From Pseudogymnoascus destructans (lineage: Eukaryota; Ascomycota; Leotiomycetes; Thelebolales; Thelebolaceae): 64,000 nucleotides of DNA. The notes beneath the pieces were generated by a model. It made no database searches. It was not told the origin of the DNA and saw nothing but the letters and a program-made list of their open reading frames with translations. The position numbers and the translations under genes are program-made. Location of the stretch: NCBI RefSeq assembly GCF_001641265.1, contig NW_020167520.1, positions 496,001-560,000 on the forward strand, in the 5' to 3' direction. Positions 43,095 through 54,819 of this stretch are shown piece by piece (the first letter of the stretch is position 1; every line of letters starts with the position of its first letter).

Positions 43095-43360
43095 AACTCT
43101 ACTCTGCCTACTACTCTGCCTACTACTAACCCTACTCTGCCTACTACTAACCCTACTCTGCCTACTACTAACTCTAACTTACTCTGCCTACTAACCCTAC
43201 TCTGCCTACTGCTAACTCTATTCTGCCTACTACTAACTCCTACTTACTAACTTACTACTACTACTACTAACTTACTACTACTACTAACTTACTACTACTA
43301 CTAACTTACTACTACTACTAACTTACTACTACTAACTTCCTACTACTACTACTACTCTTA
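43095..43360. repeat. CTACTA/CTACTCTGC tandem repeats upstream of areA
   Basis: A 14-17-bp unit (CCTACTACTAACCCTACTCTG) grades into CTACTACTAACTTA repeats. It contains many TACTAAC motifs, the fungal branch-point sequence, so intron-like signals are abundant here by chance. Confidence 0.9.
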
Positions 43361-43700
43361 ACAAACTTCCACTCAACCCTTCCTCCCCCTCCCCTCCCTC
43401 CCCCTCTCTTCAACTTCAACTTTACTCAACTTCTTTTATCGTGTTACTCACTGTCTTCTGTGTTTTAAATCGTCCAATGCTCCAATCAATCAATCATATC
43501 AATCAATCCCATCCAAATATCCGGCGTCTAGACTTTCGCAATTACCAAAATACTCCATTACGACAACACTACCTACTACCCAAACTACTTTCTACACTAC
43601 CAACCGCTCTACCAACTCCCACGTACCGACCACCGCCCTGCTAAATTTATTGAACCGTCCCCGCCGCCCGCACTCGGAAATCCTTCCCATCAACCCCGTC

Positions 43701-43810
43701 CCCCATCCCATCCCATCCATCCCATCCCATCCCATCCCATCCCATCCCATCCCATCCCATCCCATCCCATCCCATCCCATCCATCCCACCCCCCATCCCA
43801 TCCCATCCCC
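43701..43810. repeat. CCCAT pentanucleotide array
   Basis: About twenty CCCAT units with occasional CCAT, in the areA leader or promoter. Confidence 0.93.
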
Positions 43811-43950
43811 CATCACCCTCTCTCAAATTTGGGGGTCACCCAATCGCAAAAAGAAAGCAGAAGCATCCCATCAACCTCTCTCCAACAATCCTCCCACAAC
43901 CCACCCCATATCCTTATCGCCTCCCCCTCTCCCCCCAAAAAAAAGTATAC

Positions 43951-43991
43951 AACACACACACAACACACACACAACACACACACACACATCC
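43951..43991. repeat. ACACACACA-type repeat
   Basis: About 40 bp of CACACACAACACA units, 140 bp before the areA start. Confidence 0.9.
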
Positions 43992-44130
43992 AACCCTCTC
44001 CAGCCTTCCCCGTCATCGAAAACCAAGGCCTCGCAACATTGGGCGCGCAGCCCCCGTCTCCCCGACCCCGAGAGCATCACCAACCCCCATCGCCTCTGCG
44101 GGCGCTCCGTCTCGCCCACGGGCCTCCGCC

Positions 44131-47100
44131 ATGGCCTCGACGCAATATGGCGAGCGTGGGGGATTCGCAGACCAGCAGCACGATCTATACGACTTCAGCG
44201 GCGCCGCTCACCCGTCCGCCGCCACCACGACCACGGCGTCGTCCAACGCTCACGCAACCACCCAGCACGATTACCGCTTTCCGCGTAGGCCGCCGGGTGG
44301 CCAGCACCTCCAGCAGATCCCGCCGCATCAGCAGTACCGCGATACGTATGACGACTCGTATGATGAGCCTGAGCCGCGCGGCGACGGCGTAGACGATAGC
44401 AGTAGCGGGCGGCGTGATTTCGCAGCGGCGACGACGACGCCGCCACCTGGGACAGCACGCAAGGAGATGCTGCGCGAGACGATTTTCCCGACGTGGAAGG
44501 ACAGTGGCGCGGCGGATCTGGATAGCCCGGATGAGATGCAGCGCAGGGATCCGCTCGCGACGCAGATATGGAGGTTGTATAGCAAGACGAAGAAGCAGCT
44601 GCCGAACCAGGAGCGCATGGAGAACTTGACGTGGCGCATGATGGCTATGAGTTTGAGGAAGCGGAGGCAGGAGGAGGAGGCTGCAGCTGCCCGGTAGGTT
44701 TTTCTGGGGGAGGGAAGTCCCAATTGCGGTATAGATGTCGAGACTGACGTGTGTGTAGTGAGGAGGAGGAACAGCTTAATGCTAGTGCGCCGAGTGGCAT
44801 TGCGCAGCTGCGCAATTCGATGCACCAGGGCGATGAGAGCCCGGATAATATGAGTATCGAGGAGTTCATCTTCTCCAACATGGCGTCGCCCACGGATATG
44901 TCGTCGCCGGACTTGATGGATAACAGGCAACCCATCGCCGTCGCCTCGGCCATACCGATCAAGATGCGCAAGGAGCCTGCGGCGGCGTTTGCTCCGCAGT
45001 CGGTTCCTGTGACGCAGCACCAGGACGAGTTCAGTTATGTGCAGCGCCATGTCAGGAAGACGAGCATTGATGAGCGTCGGGTACGTATTTTTGATATTAC
45101 TAGCCCAGTTGCTATCATCTACGCCCTCTGCTTTACAGTTCTAACATCCACTCAGCCTCGCAAGAGACCCGCCGATTTCTCACCTCATGTACCGCCGATT
45201 GGAATCACCATACCGAACCACTCTGAGATGGATGCGGATCTCAATGAATACTCACTTAACGACCAGTACGGGATACTGAACCAGCATGACCACCACCACC
45301 ACAGTGTTCCTTTTAACCCCGACACGTACAACCTCGATCAGGAGCAGATTCTGAACTCTGCTGGCCAGTACCAGCAGAACTACGGCTTCTCGCCGTCTCA
45401 GTCGCCGTTGGTGCCGTATGGGGCTTTCCAAAACATGTACAACAATGCCTCGATGGCCCCGTCATCGCTCAATTCCAACGACTTCTATTCTCCGCCGGCT
45501 TCTAACTATCCATCAGCCGGATCGACCCCGCAGATTGGAAATGATGGGGATAGGCAGATGTACTTTAACCAGGGCATGGATATGCGCCAGCAGCAAAGGC
45601 CGCAGAACTTCAGGCGTAACCCGTCTAACCTCTCTAACTCGCTCGGACCGCAGTACATGTACAACCAGAACGGCAATGCCATTTACTCTTCTTCGTACAC
45701 CGGCTCAGGGGCATTCGGTATGCAGCAGCATATCGATCCTTCTCAGGTTTTCCAGCATGATAATATACAATCGCCGGGTGTTAATATGGGCACTCAGGAC
45801 AGCTCGTATAATCTCGATGTTGATTCTGACGGAGAGGAGACTGAGGGCACAGCGTTTGCTGATCGCACTCTGATGAACGCGAACGACTACGCGCTTTCTC
45901 CAATGGAGGACGCTAACATGGGACTCGCATGGGATGCGACACTGCCAGGGCAGTTCAACACGCAAGCTGCGAGGTATCCGGGTGGCCCTCCTCGGAAACA
46001 AGTTACGATAGGCGGCACCACCACCGAGATCTCCCCTCTCGACTGGGACGGCACCGGCGGCTCCCTCGGCAGATCGCACACCCACGCCTCCAGCGCCTCC
46101 ATCTCCGACCACCGCCGCAACGGCGACCGTCGGCAGAAAATCCCTCGCACCGCCTCAACCCCCAACGTCCCCGCCGCCCAACAAACAATCTTCGACGGCC
46201 AAACCGCACAATCCACCCCAAACAGCCCGCCAGACATGACAGGCAACATGAGCGGCTTCAGCTCCGTCGCACCCAGCCGACCCAGCAGCCCCGCTCCAAA
46301 GGGGTCAAGCACCAACCTCTCCGCCGCCGGCGGCCCTGCCGACCCCGGCGTCCCGACCACATGCACAAACTGCTTTACGCAGACCACGCCTCTCTGGCGC
46401 CGCAACCCAGAGGGCCACCCCCTCTGCAACGCCTGTGGTCTCTTCCTCAAGCTCCACGGCGTCGTGCGCCCGCTTTCGCTAAAGACAGACGTCATCAAGA
46501 AACGCAACCGCGGCTCCGGCGCGACCACCACCGCCGTCCCCCTCATCAGCTCCGCCTCCTCCACCCGCAACGCCAAGAAACTCGGCGGGGGTCCCTCCGG
46601 CCCCAGCAGCGGCGCGAACACCAACGGGACTAACACGCGCAAGAACTCGTCCGCAGCTATAGCCCATCTCGCGTCCGCGGGCACGAGTCCCAATGCCCCG
46701 CTCGACTTGGAGAGTCCGCAGTCTGCGGCGGATGGCGCGCAGGGGAGCAATAGCACGGCGGGGAGCACGCCGACGAGCTATCAGGGGTCGACGACTAGTT
46801 CGTCGGGGGTGGTGAAGGGGGTTGTGCCTATTGCGGCGGCGCCGCCGAAGGCTACGCCGGGGTTGGGTGCTGGGGCTGGGGCGGTGCCGAGGGTGGTGGC
46901 TGTTTCGGTGCCGCTGAAGAGGCAGAGGAGGCATAGTAAGAGTGTTTCTGCTGGCGATGGAGGGGGGATGGATGTCGATGATCGGAATGCCATGGCTGGG
47001 GTTGGTATGTCGTCCCTCGGCCCCTCTGAGAAGGCTGGGGGGATGACGAGAGCGCCGCTCCAGGGAGTTGGGGGGGGATGGGACAGAGTAGTTTGGGGAT

Positions 47101-47260
47101 GTTGGGGAGTAGTGTTGCCGGGATGGGGGTGGGGATTAGTGGCGGGGGTGCGTTTGGAGGGCAGAGACCGGGTGGGGTGGGGATGGGGCCGGGGGCGCCG
47201 GGGGCGCAGGTGACGAGTGCGAGGAGTCAGGAGTGGGAGTGGCTTACTATGTCGCTGTGA
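44131..47260 (+). CDS. areA: AreA/NIT2-type GATA transcription factor of nitrogen regulation, one frame break
   Basis: Exons 44131-44693, 44759-45080 and 45156-47260 encode about 996 residues once a one-base break is allowed for. The N-terminal third has the fungal DUF1752 region of AreA proteins (RKEMLRETIFPTWKDSGAA, PLATQIWRLYSKTKKQLPNQ, ENLTWRMMAMSLRKRRQEE). SPDNMSIEEFIFSNMASPTD follows. The single GATA zinc finger lies near residues 697-745: CTNCFTQTTPLWRRNPEGHP, LCNACGLFLKLHGV, VRPLSLKTDVIKKRNR. The C-terminus QEWEWLTMSL is the tail that in AreA binds the corepressor NmrA. That tail is out of frame with the finger: the run of eight G at 47070-47077 needs a ninth G. The protein activates genes for secondary nitrogen sources when ammonium and glutamine are low. 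The second intron (75 bp, no stop) can be read through. Confidence 0.93.
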
Positions 47261-48585
47261 TCGGTGCTGTTTGAAGATAAGCCACGCGCTGGACCTCGCG
47301 GGACGTGCATCCCGCTCCACGCCAATACACGTTCCAGCGTTTTGTTCCTTTTCTTCGAGGGGACGATATTTGGGAAGGAGGGGTGTTGGAGGGCTTCATA
47401 CGTTGGGATCGAGCGGATGACGAAGGATGCACATGGCTTATTTTATGTGCTTAATACACACCGACGAATGAAAGGAGGGGGATCTGGTATCCGGGCTACA
47501 CATGAAGTTAGCGCATCATCATGGGAAGGCGAGAGAAGCCAGGCGAGGGGAGTGCGTTGATCGCTGATGGAGATGTTTTGTCTTTCCAAAACGCCACGCC
47601 ACATCTTCAACTTTTCAACTTTTTTATCACGACGAACACACCGCGCTTACTTACCTTGCTTTTTTATTAGACTGCGGAGTTTTTGTTGTTAGACGGGAAG
47701 CGGATCTTTTTGGATTTTTGTCGTATGGTGGGGGGGGATTGATCTTTTTAGCTTTTCTGTTGTTGTTAGGTACGCTTTGTTGTTGTTTTGTTGGTTCTGT
47801 CTGGTTTTTTGTCGAAGCTGGGTTTTTTTTGCGTCGGGGGGGAGTTGGTGGTGTGGTGGGGTGGTGTGGTGGTGTGGTGGTTTGGGGGGTAGGAGGGGGC
47901 GGAAGGGGGGAATGGGGGGGGAAGGGGGAAAGGGAGGGAAGGGGACGATGTTTTAGTGATATACCCGAAATGAAACAAATTCTATGATAAAAAGATGTGT
48001 GCCTTTTCTTAGTTTTATGGATGTGCTTGGTGGGTGAGTGGAAAAAGGGGTGATGAGTGATGTGGAGGGAGATTGATTTTGGGGGGATTAGTGCTGTGGT
48101 GTATGTGAGAATCGTATCGTGGCGTTCTTGTACAAACGGCCTCTCAGTATATCAAAACAACCCAACGCCTCAGCACGTATGACTCCCCAACCTACTCACG
48201 CACAACTCACACCCGGGTCAAGACGAAAGAAAGATGGGGAAGATAACATTTTTACACCTACCTCACCGCAATCAATGGGTTTATATACAAAACCACTACA
48301 ATCCCAGTCGTAGGTACACCTCTTCCATCCATCCACCATGCGTCCACCATTCTTTCCAACTCTCCCCCCTCCCTCTCTCCCAAGGCAGTCGACATACATC
48401 CAACCACCCACAACATACAAACACAAAAAAAAAACACCCAAAACTCCCAACAAACCCAATCCCGCCCATTACACCCTCCCGCTGGATACCCAAACACCAA
48501 AATCTGTATATATACCCCCCTAAACACATCACCACGTCCCCCCGTCCCCCTCCTCCTCCCCCACAACAGCGCGAGACCCCCGCCG
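47261..48585. other. intergenic, convergent 3' ends of areA and the NIPA-like gene
   Basis: T-rich then G-rich (47840-47945) and later C/A-rich sequence, with no gene supported. It should contain the 3' UTRs of both converging genes. Confidence 0.6.
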
Positions 48586-50074
48586 CTATCCACCCCAGCG
48601 TCCAAATAACCGTCCCAACACCCCCCGTCCAGCAGTCGAGCGCCGCGCGTCGCGGGGTATGAAACCTCGGAAGCCTGTTGAGCGTCTCCTCCTCCGCTGG
48701 CGGGCGTGTTCATCCGTGCCGCCCTCTACAGTCCCGTAATCGTGGCTATGACGGGGAGTATCGCGGTCCTGTAGTTCTTCCCATATCGCTGCTGTTTCGG
48801 CGGTGCGGGCGGTGCGGGTTTGGGAGAGGACTGAGTCGAGCTTTGCTGTTGCTGCTGGGGATTGGGGGAAGAGTGAGGAGGAGGGGGTGTGTTGTGTGTG
48901 GTTGTGGGTGTGGTTAGGAAGTAGGGCGGTTTCCTCGTCAGGTGTCCCCAGGGTGGGGAGGGGGGAATCGGTGTCCTCATCATCTATCAGCCCCAAGCCT
49001 GGTGTTAGGGCGGAAGGAGGAGGCGGGGGCGATTGTTCGTCCGAGAGGCGCCACGAGAGTGCCAGGACGCCGGAGAGTAGGATCAGCGTCCCCAATGCAA
49101 TTAAAGACGCCGCGAGGGGTGTGAGGAGCGAAGTCTGGTGGAAGTAGATCAGCCCATCCAGGATAGCGATGATATTATAGATGCAGAAGACGAGCGGGTA
49201 AAGCACAGAGGTTGAGACCAGCTTGAGGCCAAGATGGAGGTAGTACAGCTGTACCAAGGCCAAGGCGACCAGCGTAGCGAGGATGAGAGAGCTTTGGTAC
49301 CGGTCGAATTGGTTCTTATGGTCGATTATAGTCCTCACCAGCAACTCGACGGAGATCTTCGCGAAGAGGAGGGAGTGCGCGGACAGGATCCCGGATATGC
49401 AACCAAACGCCAGCCCACGCAGGAGACGCACGCGGGGGGAGGAGTAGCGCGCCAGCGAGGCGGCGACGGCTGTAATGGTGACCACCAACGCCGCCTGTCC
49501 CAGCATCCACAGGATGAAGGGCGCGCGGTTGAGCAGCACGAGGAGCTGGTCCAGATTATGCGCCGGCTCCGGTATAGCGCCAAAGATAGCGATGAGCACT
49601 GCGCCCGCGCACACGAGCAGCGTCCCGCCGAGCGACCAGCGCGTGAACGGCTCGCCGAGGATGAGGGTCGCGTAGATGGAGTTGAAGACGAGGCCTGAGG
49701 CTTGGAGGGTGGAGAGGACGGGGAGGGGTAGGGTGGTTATCTGGATTGTGCTGCCGAGGAGGTTGGAGATGATGAACATGCCCATGCCGAGCTGCCAGCG
49801 GCGGCGGTGGTGGGGGGGGCGGCGAGGGAGGGGGGGGGGCTTTTCGTCTTCGAGGATGTGGGATTTGCGTTGCAGGGTTAGGCCGAGGCTTTGGACGCTG
49901 GTGGAGATGAGGCCGACGAGTATGCCGATCTGGAGGGACGGAAGGGTTAGTATTGTGTTTGTTATCTGGGGGACGGGGGGAAGAGGGTGTGGTCCCTCGG
50001 ATGGGGGGAGGAGGAAGATGAAGCCTTACAGCTATACTGCCTTTTGGCGACAGATCGCCGAGCTGGCCCACCAT
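48586..50074 (-). CDS. NIPA-like magnesium transporter family membrane protein
   Basis: Two exons (50074-50030, 49929-48586) sum to 1389 bp and 462 residues. The short first exon (MVGQLGDLSPKGSIA) leads into IGILVGLISTSVQSLGLTLQ. About nine membrane segments follow, among them LGMGMFIISNLLGS, SGLVFNSIYATLILGE, FGCISGILSAHSLLFAKISV and LYPLVFCIYNIIAILDGLIY. Conserved NIPA/DUF803 features include QASGLVFNSI, GGTLLVCAGAVLIAIFG and the LLFAKISVELL helix. The last 130 residues are a hydrophilic cytosolic tail with DEETALL, a possible dileucine sorting signal, and a basic end. NIPA relatives move Mg2+ at plasma or endosomal membranes; substrate here is by family only. The intron is 100 bp. Confidence 0.85.
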
Positions 50075-50690
50075 CACTCAGCGGTAGAGGTTCGTATTCA
50101 TTTGCGTGGCTATGGGTATGATTCCTGGCGATCTCGCGGTCTTCCAACTCGTCCTTGAGGTGTTGGTGAGGGAGTGGTGGGAATGGGTGGTGGGAATGAT
50201 GCGGTTTCTAAGGAACGTGGTGGCCAGGTCCGGACCAAGACGGTGTCACTCGGATGGTTCGTTCGTTCTGAGACTCACGTCGTTTTGTATGGGTGCGGCC
50301 GCGAGATCTACTTTGGAATTCCCACGGGCAATGCGCCAGCGACGGATACCGAGGAATAATTGTTTGAACTCCCAAAATGGGCAGGTTACACTCTTCTCTT
50401 TAAGTAGTCAATGAGAACAAAATCCCCTCCCGTGACAATTCTCCCACTTGACGAGATCATTCACTCCCATCGATCCATTGTCACCTGACTTTGGCGGCCT
50501 GGGGTGTCAGCTTGAGACGTATATCGGTTGGCGCTTGGTGCTTATCGGAACGGGAGCTTAATCTGTCCAGGATCCAGCTTGAGCACCTCAACCACATCTC
50601 GTACCTACCACACGCATCTTGGCCCACGGCACCAGCACTTTTTACAACACCACACTCCCGACGTGCCAGGACCCCTTCCCATTGCCCGAG
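50075..50690. other. divergent promoter region, NIPA-like gene and V-ATPase subunit E
   Basis: This 616-bp interval lies between two divergent start codons and should contain both promoters. No other feature is seen. Confidence 0.6.
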
Positions 50691-51509
50691 ATGTCGCACT
50701 CACAAGCATTGTCTGACGACCAGGTACGCCTTCTTCTCCCCCTCCCCTCCAACACCGCACCACAGAGCACATCTAACCCTATCCCTAGGTGGGTCAAGAG
50801 CTGAGGAAGATGACCGCTTTCATCAAGCAAGAAGCCGACGAGAAGGCCCACGAGATCGAGATGAAAGCGGACCAGGAGTTCGCCATGGAGAAAGCCAAGC
50901 TCGTCCGCGAGGAGCAGAGCGCAATCGACACGCAGTACGAGAAGAAGTCCAAAGCGGCCGCGATGTCGCAGCAGATCACCGCATCGACGGTATCCAACAA
51001 GACGCGGCTGCGCGTGCTGAGCGCGCGCCAGGAGCTGCTCGATGGGATCTTTGAGGCGGCGGCGAAGAAGCTGCCCGAGGTGACTAAGGATAAGGCTCGC
51101 TATGAGACGATTCTTAAGAACCTGGTGCTGGAGGGCTTGTATGCGTTGAATGAGAGTAAGGTGCAGGTGCGGACGAGGAAGGCGGATATGGCGGTTGCGA
51201 AGAAGGCGGTGGAGGCGGCTAGTAAGGAGTATACGAAGAATACGAACAAGGAGATCTCGGCGACCGTGGATGAGGATAACTTGCTCGAGGACGATTTGTG
51301 AGTTTTTAACGCCCCTGTTACTTGCTTGTGCGAACGCAGCCTTACTAATGGGGACCAGGGCGGGCGGTGTCTCGATTGTGGGAAGTGGTGGTAAGATCGA
51401 TATCAACAATACCCTGGATGAGCGCCTGCGGCTGCTCCAAGATAACGCCTTACCCGCCATCCGAACAACGCTGTTCGGGGCAAACGAGAACCGGAAGTTC
51501 TACGACTAA
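50691..51509 (+). CDS. vma4: V-type proton ATPase subunit E
   Basis: Three exons (50691-50723, 50789-51297, 51359-51509) give 693 bp and 230 residues. It begins MSHSQALSDDQVGQELRKMT, followed by the family-typical FIKQEADEKAHEIEMKADQE and FAMEKAKLV, a long helix that forms the peripheral stalk. The globular end contains TRLRVLSARQELLDGIFEAA, ISATVDEDNLLEDDLAGGVS and NTLDERLRLLQDNALPAIRT, ending in FGANENRKFYD. Length and ending match fungal subunit E. It joins subunit G in the stator of the V1 sector, which couples ATP hydrolysis to acidification of vacuole and Golgi. The very short first exon is common in fungal copies. Confidence 0.96.
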
Positions 51510-51782
51510 GCGGTCTTGTGATTTCGACGGCTACTGCTTGCCGAGGGTGATGTAGGGGTCTTATAGATGGACAGTGTGTGTGTGGGATGTGGATGCTGCT
51601 TTTTGGAGGGAGCATGACGTAGATTGGAGAGCCTGGAATTGTATGATATATTTACACTGCAGAGCGACCATGGAGCGTGTTGAAGCCGAGAGAAATTTTG
51701 AGCTCTAAATTTATACTCTGTGACATTATCATTGATCTATTTGAACTCCGGCCTCTGACCCAAGGATTTCATATCGCCGCCA

Positions 51783-54181
51783 TTATTCATTAGTTATTGG
51801 TTTTCTAAAGTGTTTTGTCATAAAGGCCGACTGCTTCAGCGCGCCCTCCCTCTCCGCTCCTTGTCCTGACAGGTCAAATATACTCTGCCTGGGCTTCAGA
51901 CGCGTCCGAACCATCTCTAACAGTCGGTTCCGCAACTTTTCTACTGTCCGCTTTGTGTGGATACGTGATGGGGACAAAGTCCCGCGGTCGTTGATGCTAC
52001 TCCATATGACCTTGAGCAGGTACGCCAACTCATCGAGGCAGGAATTATATTCCTCTTCAGCTTGCGGATCGCTCACGTCGAGATCGGCCCCGGACCCGTC
52101 GTCGATGGCAATGTCGAGGAGGGATATCAACGCTGCGAGCTGCACATAGTCTGTCTCTCTGTTTATCTGAAACCTGGGGCCGCTCAGCACCTGCATGAGC
52201 TTTCGCAGCTCGACAGTTTCTTTAGCGGGCTTTTGGGTTAGGTCACAGTCCCGGCAGAACACAGAGAGAGAGAGTCGCGCTCGTAGGTCGATGAGGTGAG
52301 GAGTAGAGCCCGGTATACACTCAAGAATGTGTAGGCAAATTGGCTCCTGTGCCACTGTTTTATATATATTAGAGCATATTTGGTGGCACTATCAAGTTCA
52401 GTTAGTAGATGAGTGTAGGGGACAAATCAAGCACATACTGAAATCTCCCAGGCACCATGTTTTTCAATGGCATCACAGAGCTCTCCCATAGCGTAACGCA
52501 CGATAGATAAAATCATGTTATTTTCCTTCACGAGGTTATCCGCGCAAAGCCTTGCTAGCAGAGACGTCGTATAAGCACATGTAACCGGCGTTGCAGACTT
52601 CGCTGCATCGCCAAGGAATTTTATATACCGCTGTAGGGTATCCAAGTTGCGCCCCCTGTACGCCTTTTTATAAACACCGACGGCTTCGACGTTGGCCTTC
52701 CGATCGGTTGCTTGGCGAAGAGCGCCTAACAGATCAAATATTTTTTTGACAGCTTTCGGGCGAAGGTATTTGTCTATCGCTCCGGGGGCGGCAAGCAGAG
52801 CGTCAAAGTATGACTCTTCAAGATTTGTAGCTGGCTGTGTGCACGACATCTCTAAAATCCACAAGAATTCCTTTTCAGACAGCTCTTCCTGGGTACGGGC
52901 CGCATTACTCATAGCTCCAGAAACAGCCGTCGAGTCTCTGTCTATCACCCCCCCTTGGTTCCATTTCTGATATATTTTTGAAATATTGGCCGGAGTATTT
53001 GTTGGCTTGTGGGTTGGCACCTTGCTGTCAGGGTCAAAGAAGTACCATCTCTTCTCCGTTGATGTAGCCTCGGTGCGCGCAACGGCTTGCAGGATCTTGT
53101 TCGCGCTGTCGGTATCCTTATCCGCAATCACCGATTCCAGCAGTGCCTCTTTGTCATCTTGTTGCCCTGCCTCCTCCCCGTTCCCTGGCTCATCTAATAT
53201 AGTTTTCGCTCTCTGCGCGCTGGCCTCTGTAGCCTCGTGCCTCTGTGACTGGCTGACCAGCGACGTGATACTGAATTTGTATTTATGTTTTGGCTGGAAC
53301 GTTAACGGAGAGGCGTACGACTGTGCCCTCGATTTAGTCGTGGAACCGGCATCTCGTAATTTGCGTGTACTCCTTCTGGGCTTTTGTGAGGTGGTGGGTG
53401 GTGTGAAAAGATCTGGCAGATCAGAGTCCGAACCAGAGGAGTTGTCATCTTTAGTGAACGAGTCCCAGAAGTCTTCCTGGCCAGTGGCCATTTCGGTTTT
53501 GGTAGAGACAGATTGTGCATCGGCAGGCCCGGGTTTGGGCGGGGAGTGATCATTGTTGCTGGTGGTAGTTGTGGAATAAGTATCAGAGAGGCTGCTTCCG
53601 GAGTCCTTTGTCTTTAGCTTGGGCGTTGGTTTGAGGTGCGGTGCTGTCCTGGTTCTAGCCGTGCGAGCGGCAGCTGGTACATCCCCCGTGGGCGTGCTTA
53701 TCGAAGCCGACTCGTAAGAGATGACATGGGGCGGCGAAGCCTGCGATGGATCACTGTCTAAATCAGAGAGGTCGCTGTCTTCGTCTGAGTCCTCGATGGT
53801 GAGCTGGCTGGTCATCTGGGGTTGGCTAGAGAAGGGTTGCGCTTCCGCAGGCTTGGGCTGGGGTGGAGGAAGTTCATTCTTCCTGTCGGTGGCGGTTGTG
53901 GGAGGGTGAGAGGTGGCTTGGGGCTGCGAAAGCTCTGATATATCACTCCTTGCAGCAATGGTGAGCTGGCTGGTCATCCGGGGTTCACTAGAGAAGGGCT
54001 GCGCGTCGGCAGGCTCGGATTGGGGCGTAGGCTGTTCATTCTCCTTCTTGGTCATGGTGGTAGGAGGCTTATCAGAGACACTGGACGTGGCGTCTTTTGT
54101 CTCTGGCTTCGGGGGTACTGGTTTGAAGAACTGGCGAAGATTGACCTTTTGAGGAGGGAACTTATCTTTTTTTGGTGGCAT
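51783..54181 (-). CDS. uncharacterised 768-residue protein with PIP-box-like N-terminus
   Basis: Two exons (54181-52439, 52346-51783) sum to 2307 bp. The 92-bp intron uses the acceptor ending CACAG at 52347, which keeps frame (EIS to EPICLHILEC). Residues 1-30 contain PPQKVNLRQFFKP, close to a PCNA-interacting motif with Lys in place of the usual Gln (KxxLxxFF). About 300 residues of Ser/Thr/Pro-rich, probably disordered sequence follow, with acidic patches (TIEDSDEDSDLSDLDSDP) that resemble SUMO-interacting or casein-kinase sites. The C-terminal half is predicted helical: LWILEMSCTQPATNLEESYF, AVKKIFDLLGALRQATDRKA, LVKENNMILSIVRYAMGELC. I do not recognise the fold. A PCNA-bound DNA-repair or replication adaptor is possible but is inference. 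The gene is convergent with V-ATPase subunit E. Confidence 0.75.
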
Positions 54182-54819
54182 ATTCGAACACAGCCGTTTG
54201 GCTCTACTACGTCATGGAAGCATGGCGAGTAAGGTTACTGAATGTATGTGGTGGGGAAGATTGGAAGGAGGGGCAGCAAGGCTCACAAACCAGTAGCCGC
54301 CTTCTGTTATCTTAGTGCCTTGCGCGGTTTCGCGATTAGGGAGACGCGAAGCGCGATGGTTTCCCGGTTCCCGTCAGTCGCTGTGATTCTGGCCCCAAGA
54401 ATCAGGCAGAATCAGGCAACAACATTTCGTTACGTAGAATAGCTTCCGGGGCCACGGCATAAGTAAAGGCCGTAGCCCCGTAATATTCATCATTGGTTTT
54501 GAAATACTTTATTTGACTTGGACACCTAATAAATATGCATAAAATGCATATGCCCAAAAGCTGTGTCATTGACTTGTTCGTATTGTTGTTGCCAAGCTCC
54601 AGTGTCTGGCTGTAGTTGTAGGCGGCGCTGTGCCTTCCTCCCAGCTACAGTAATAATTTGACCCGTCTGCCAATCAAGGTGTCGGTCGAGGGGCTCAACC
54701 ATCAAGGTTACATGAACGCCATGGAATTGACCACCCCGCCTTCGGATTTGATTTAAATTGTAAAAACTCACGAACAGCTTTAATTGATCCTTCAAAGTCT
54801 TGCTGAACAAAAAGTAATC
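54182..54819. other. intergenic, divergent promoters
   Basis: The interval lies between the unknown gene (minus) and the flavoprotein (plus). A minus-strand open stretch at 54526-54810 lacks any known pattern and is left out. Confidence 0.55.

Larger units (their letters stand above)
37809..44130. other. 6.3-kb gene-poor divergent interval between mcmA and areA
   Basis: The two flanking regulator genes point away from each other, so this interval holds both promoters and probably long 5' leaders. I find no convincing gene. It contains an AGTACAGTG-type repeat (38.2-38.4 kb), two near-perfect foldbacks (38950-39043 and 41845-41912), and CTACTA, CCCAT and CA-rich arrays near areA. Confidence 0.6.

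Noticed and set aside
45705..46934. Antisense ORFs of up to about 290 codons over areA
   Set aside because: They shadow a strongly supported gene and arise from its GC-rich codon usage.
54526..54810. 94-codon minus-strand ORF
   Set aside because: No recognisable domain and it sits in a divergent promoter region.
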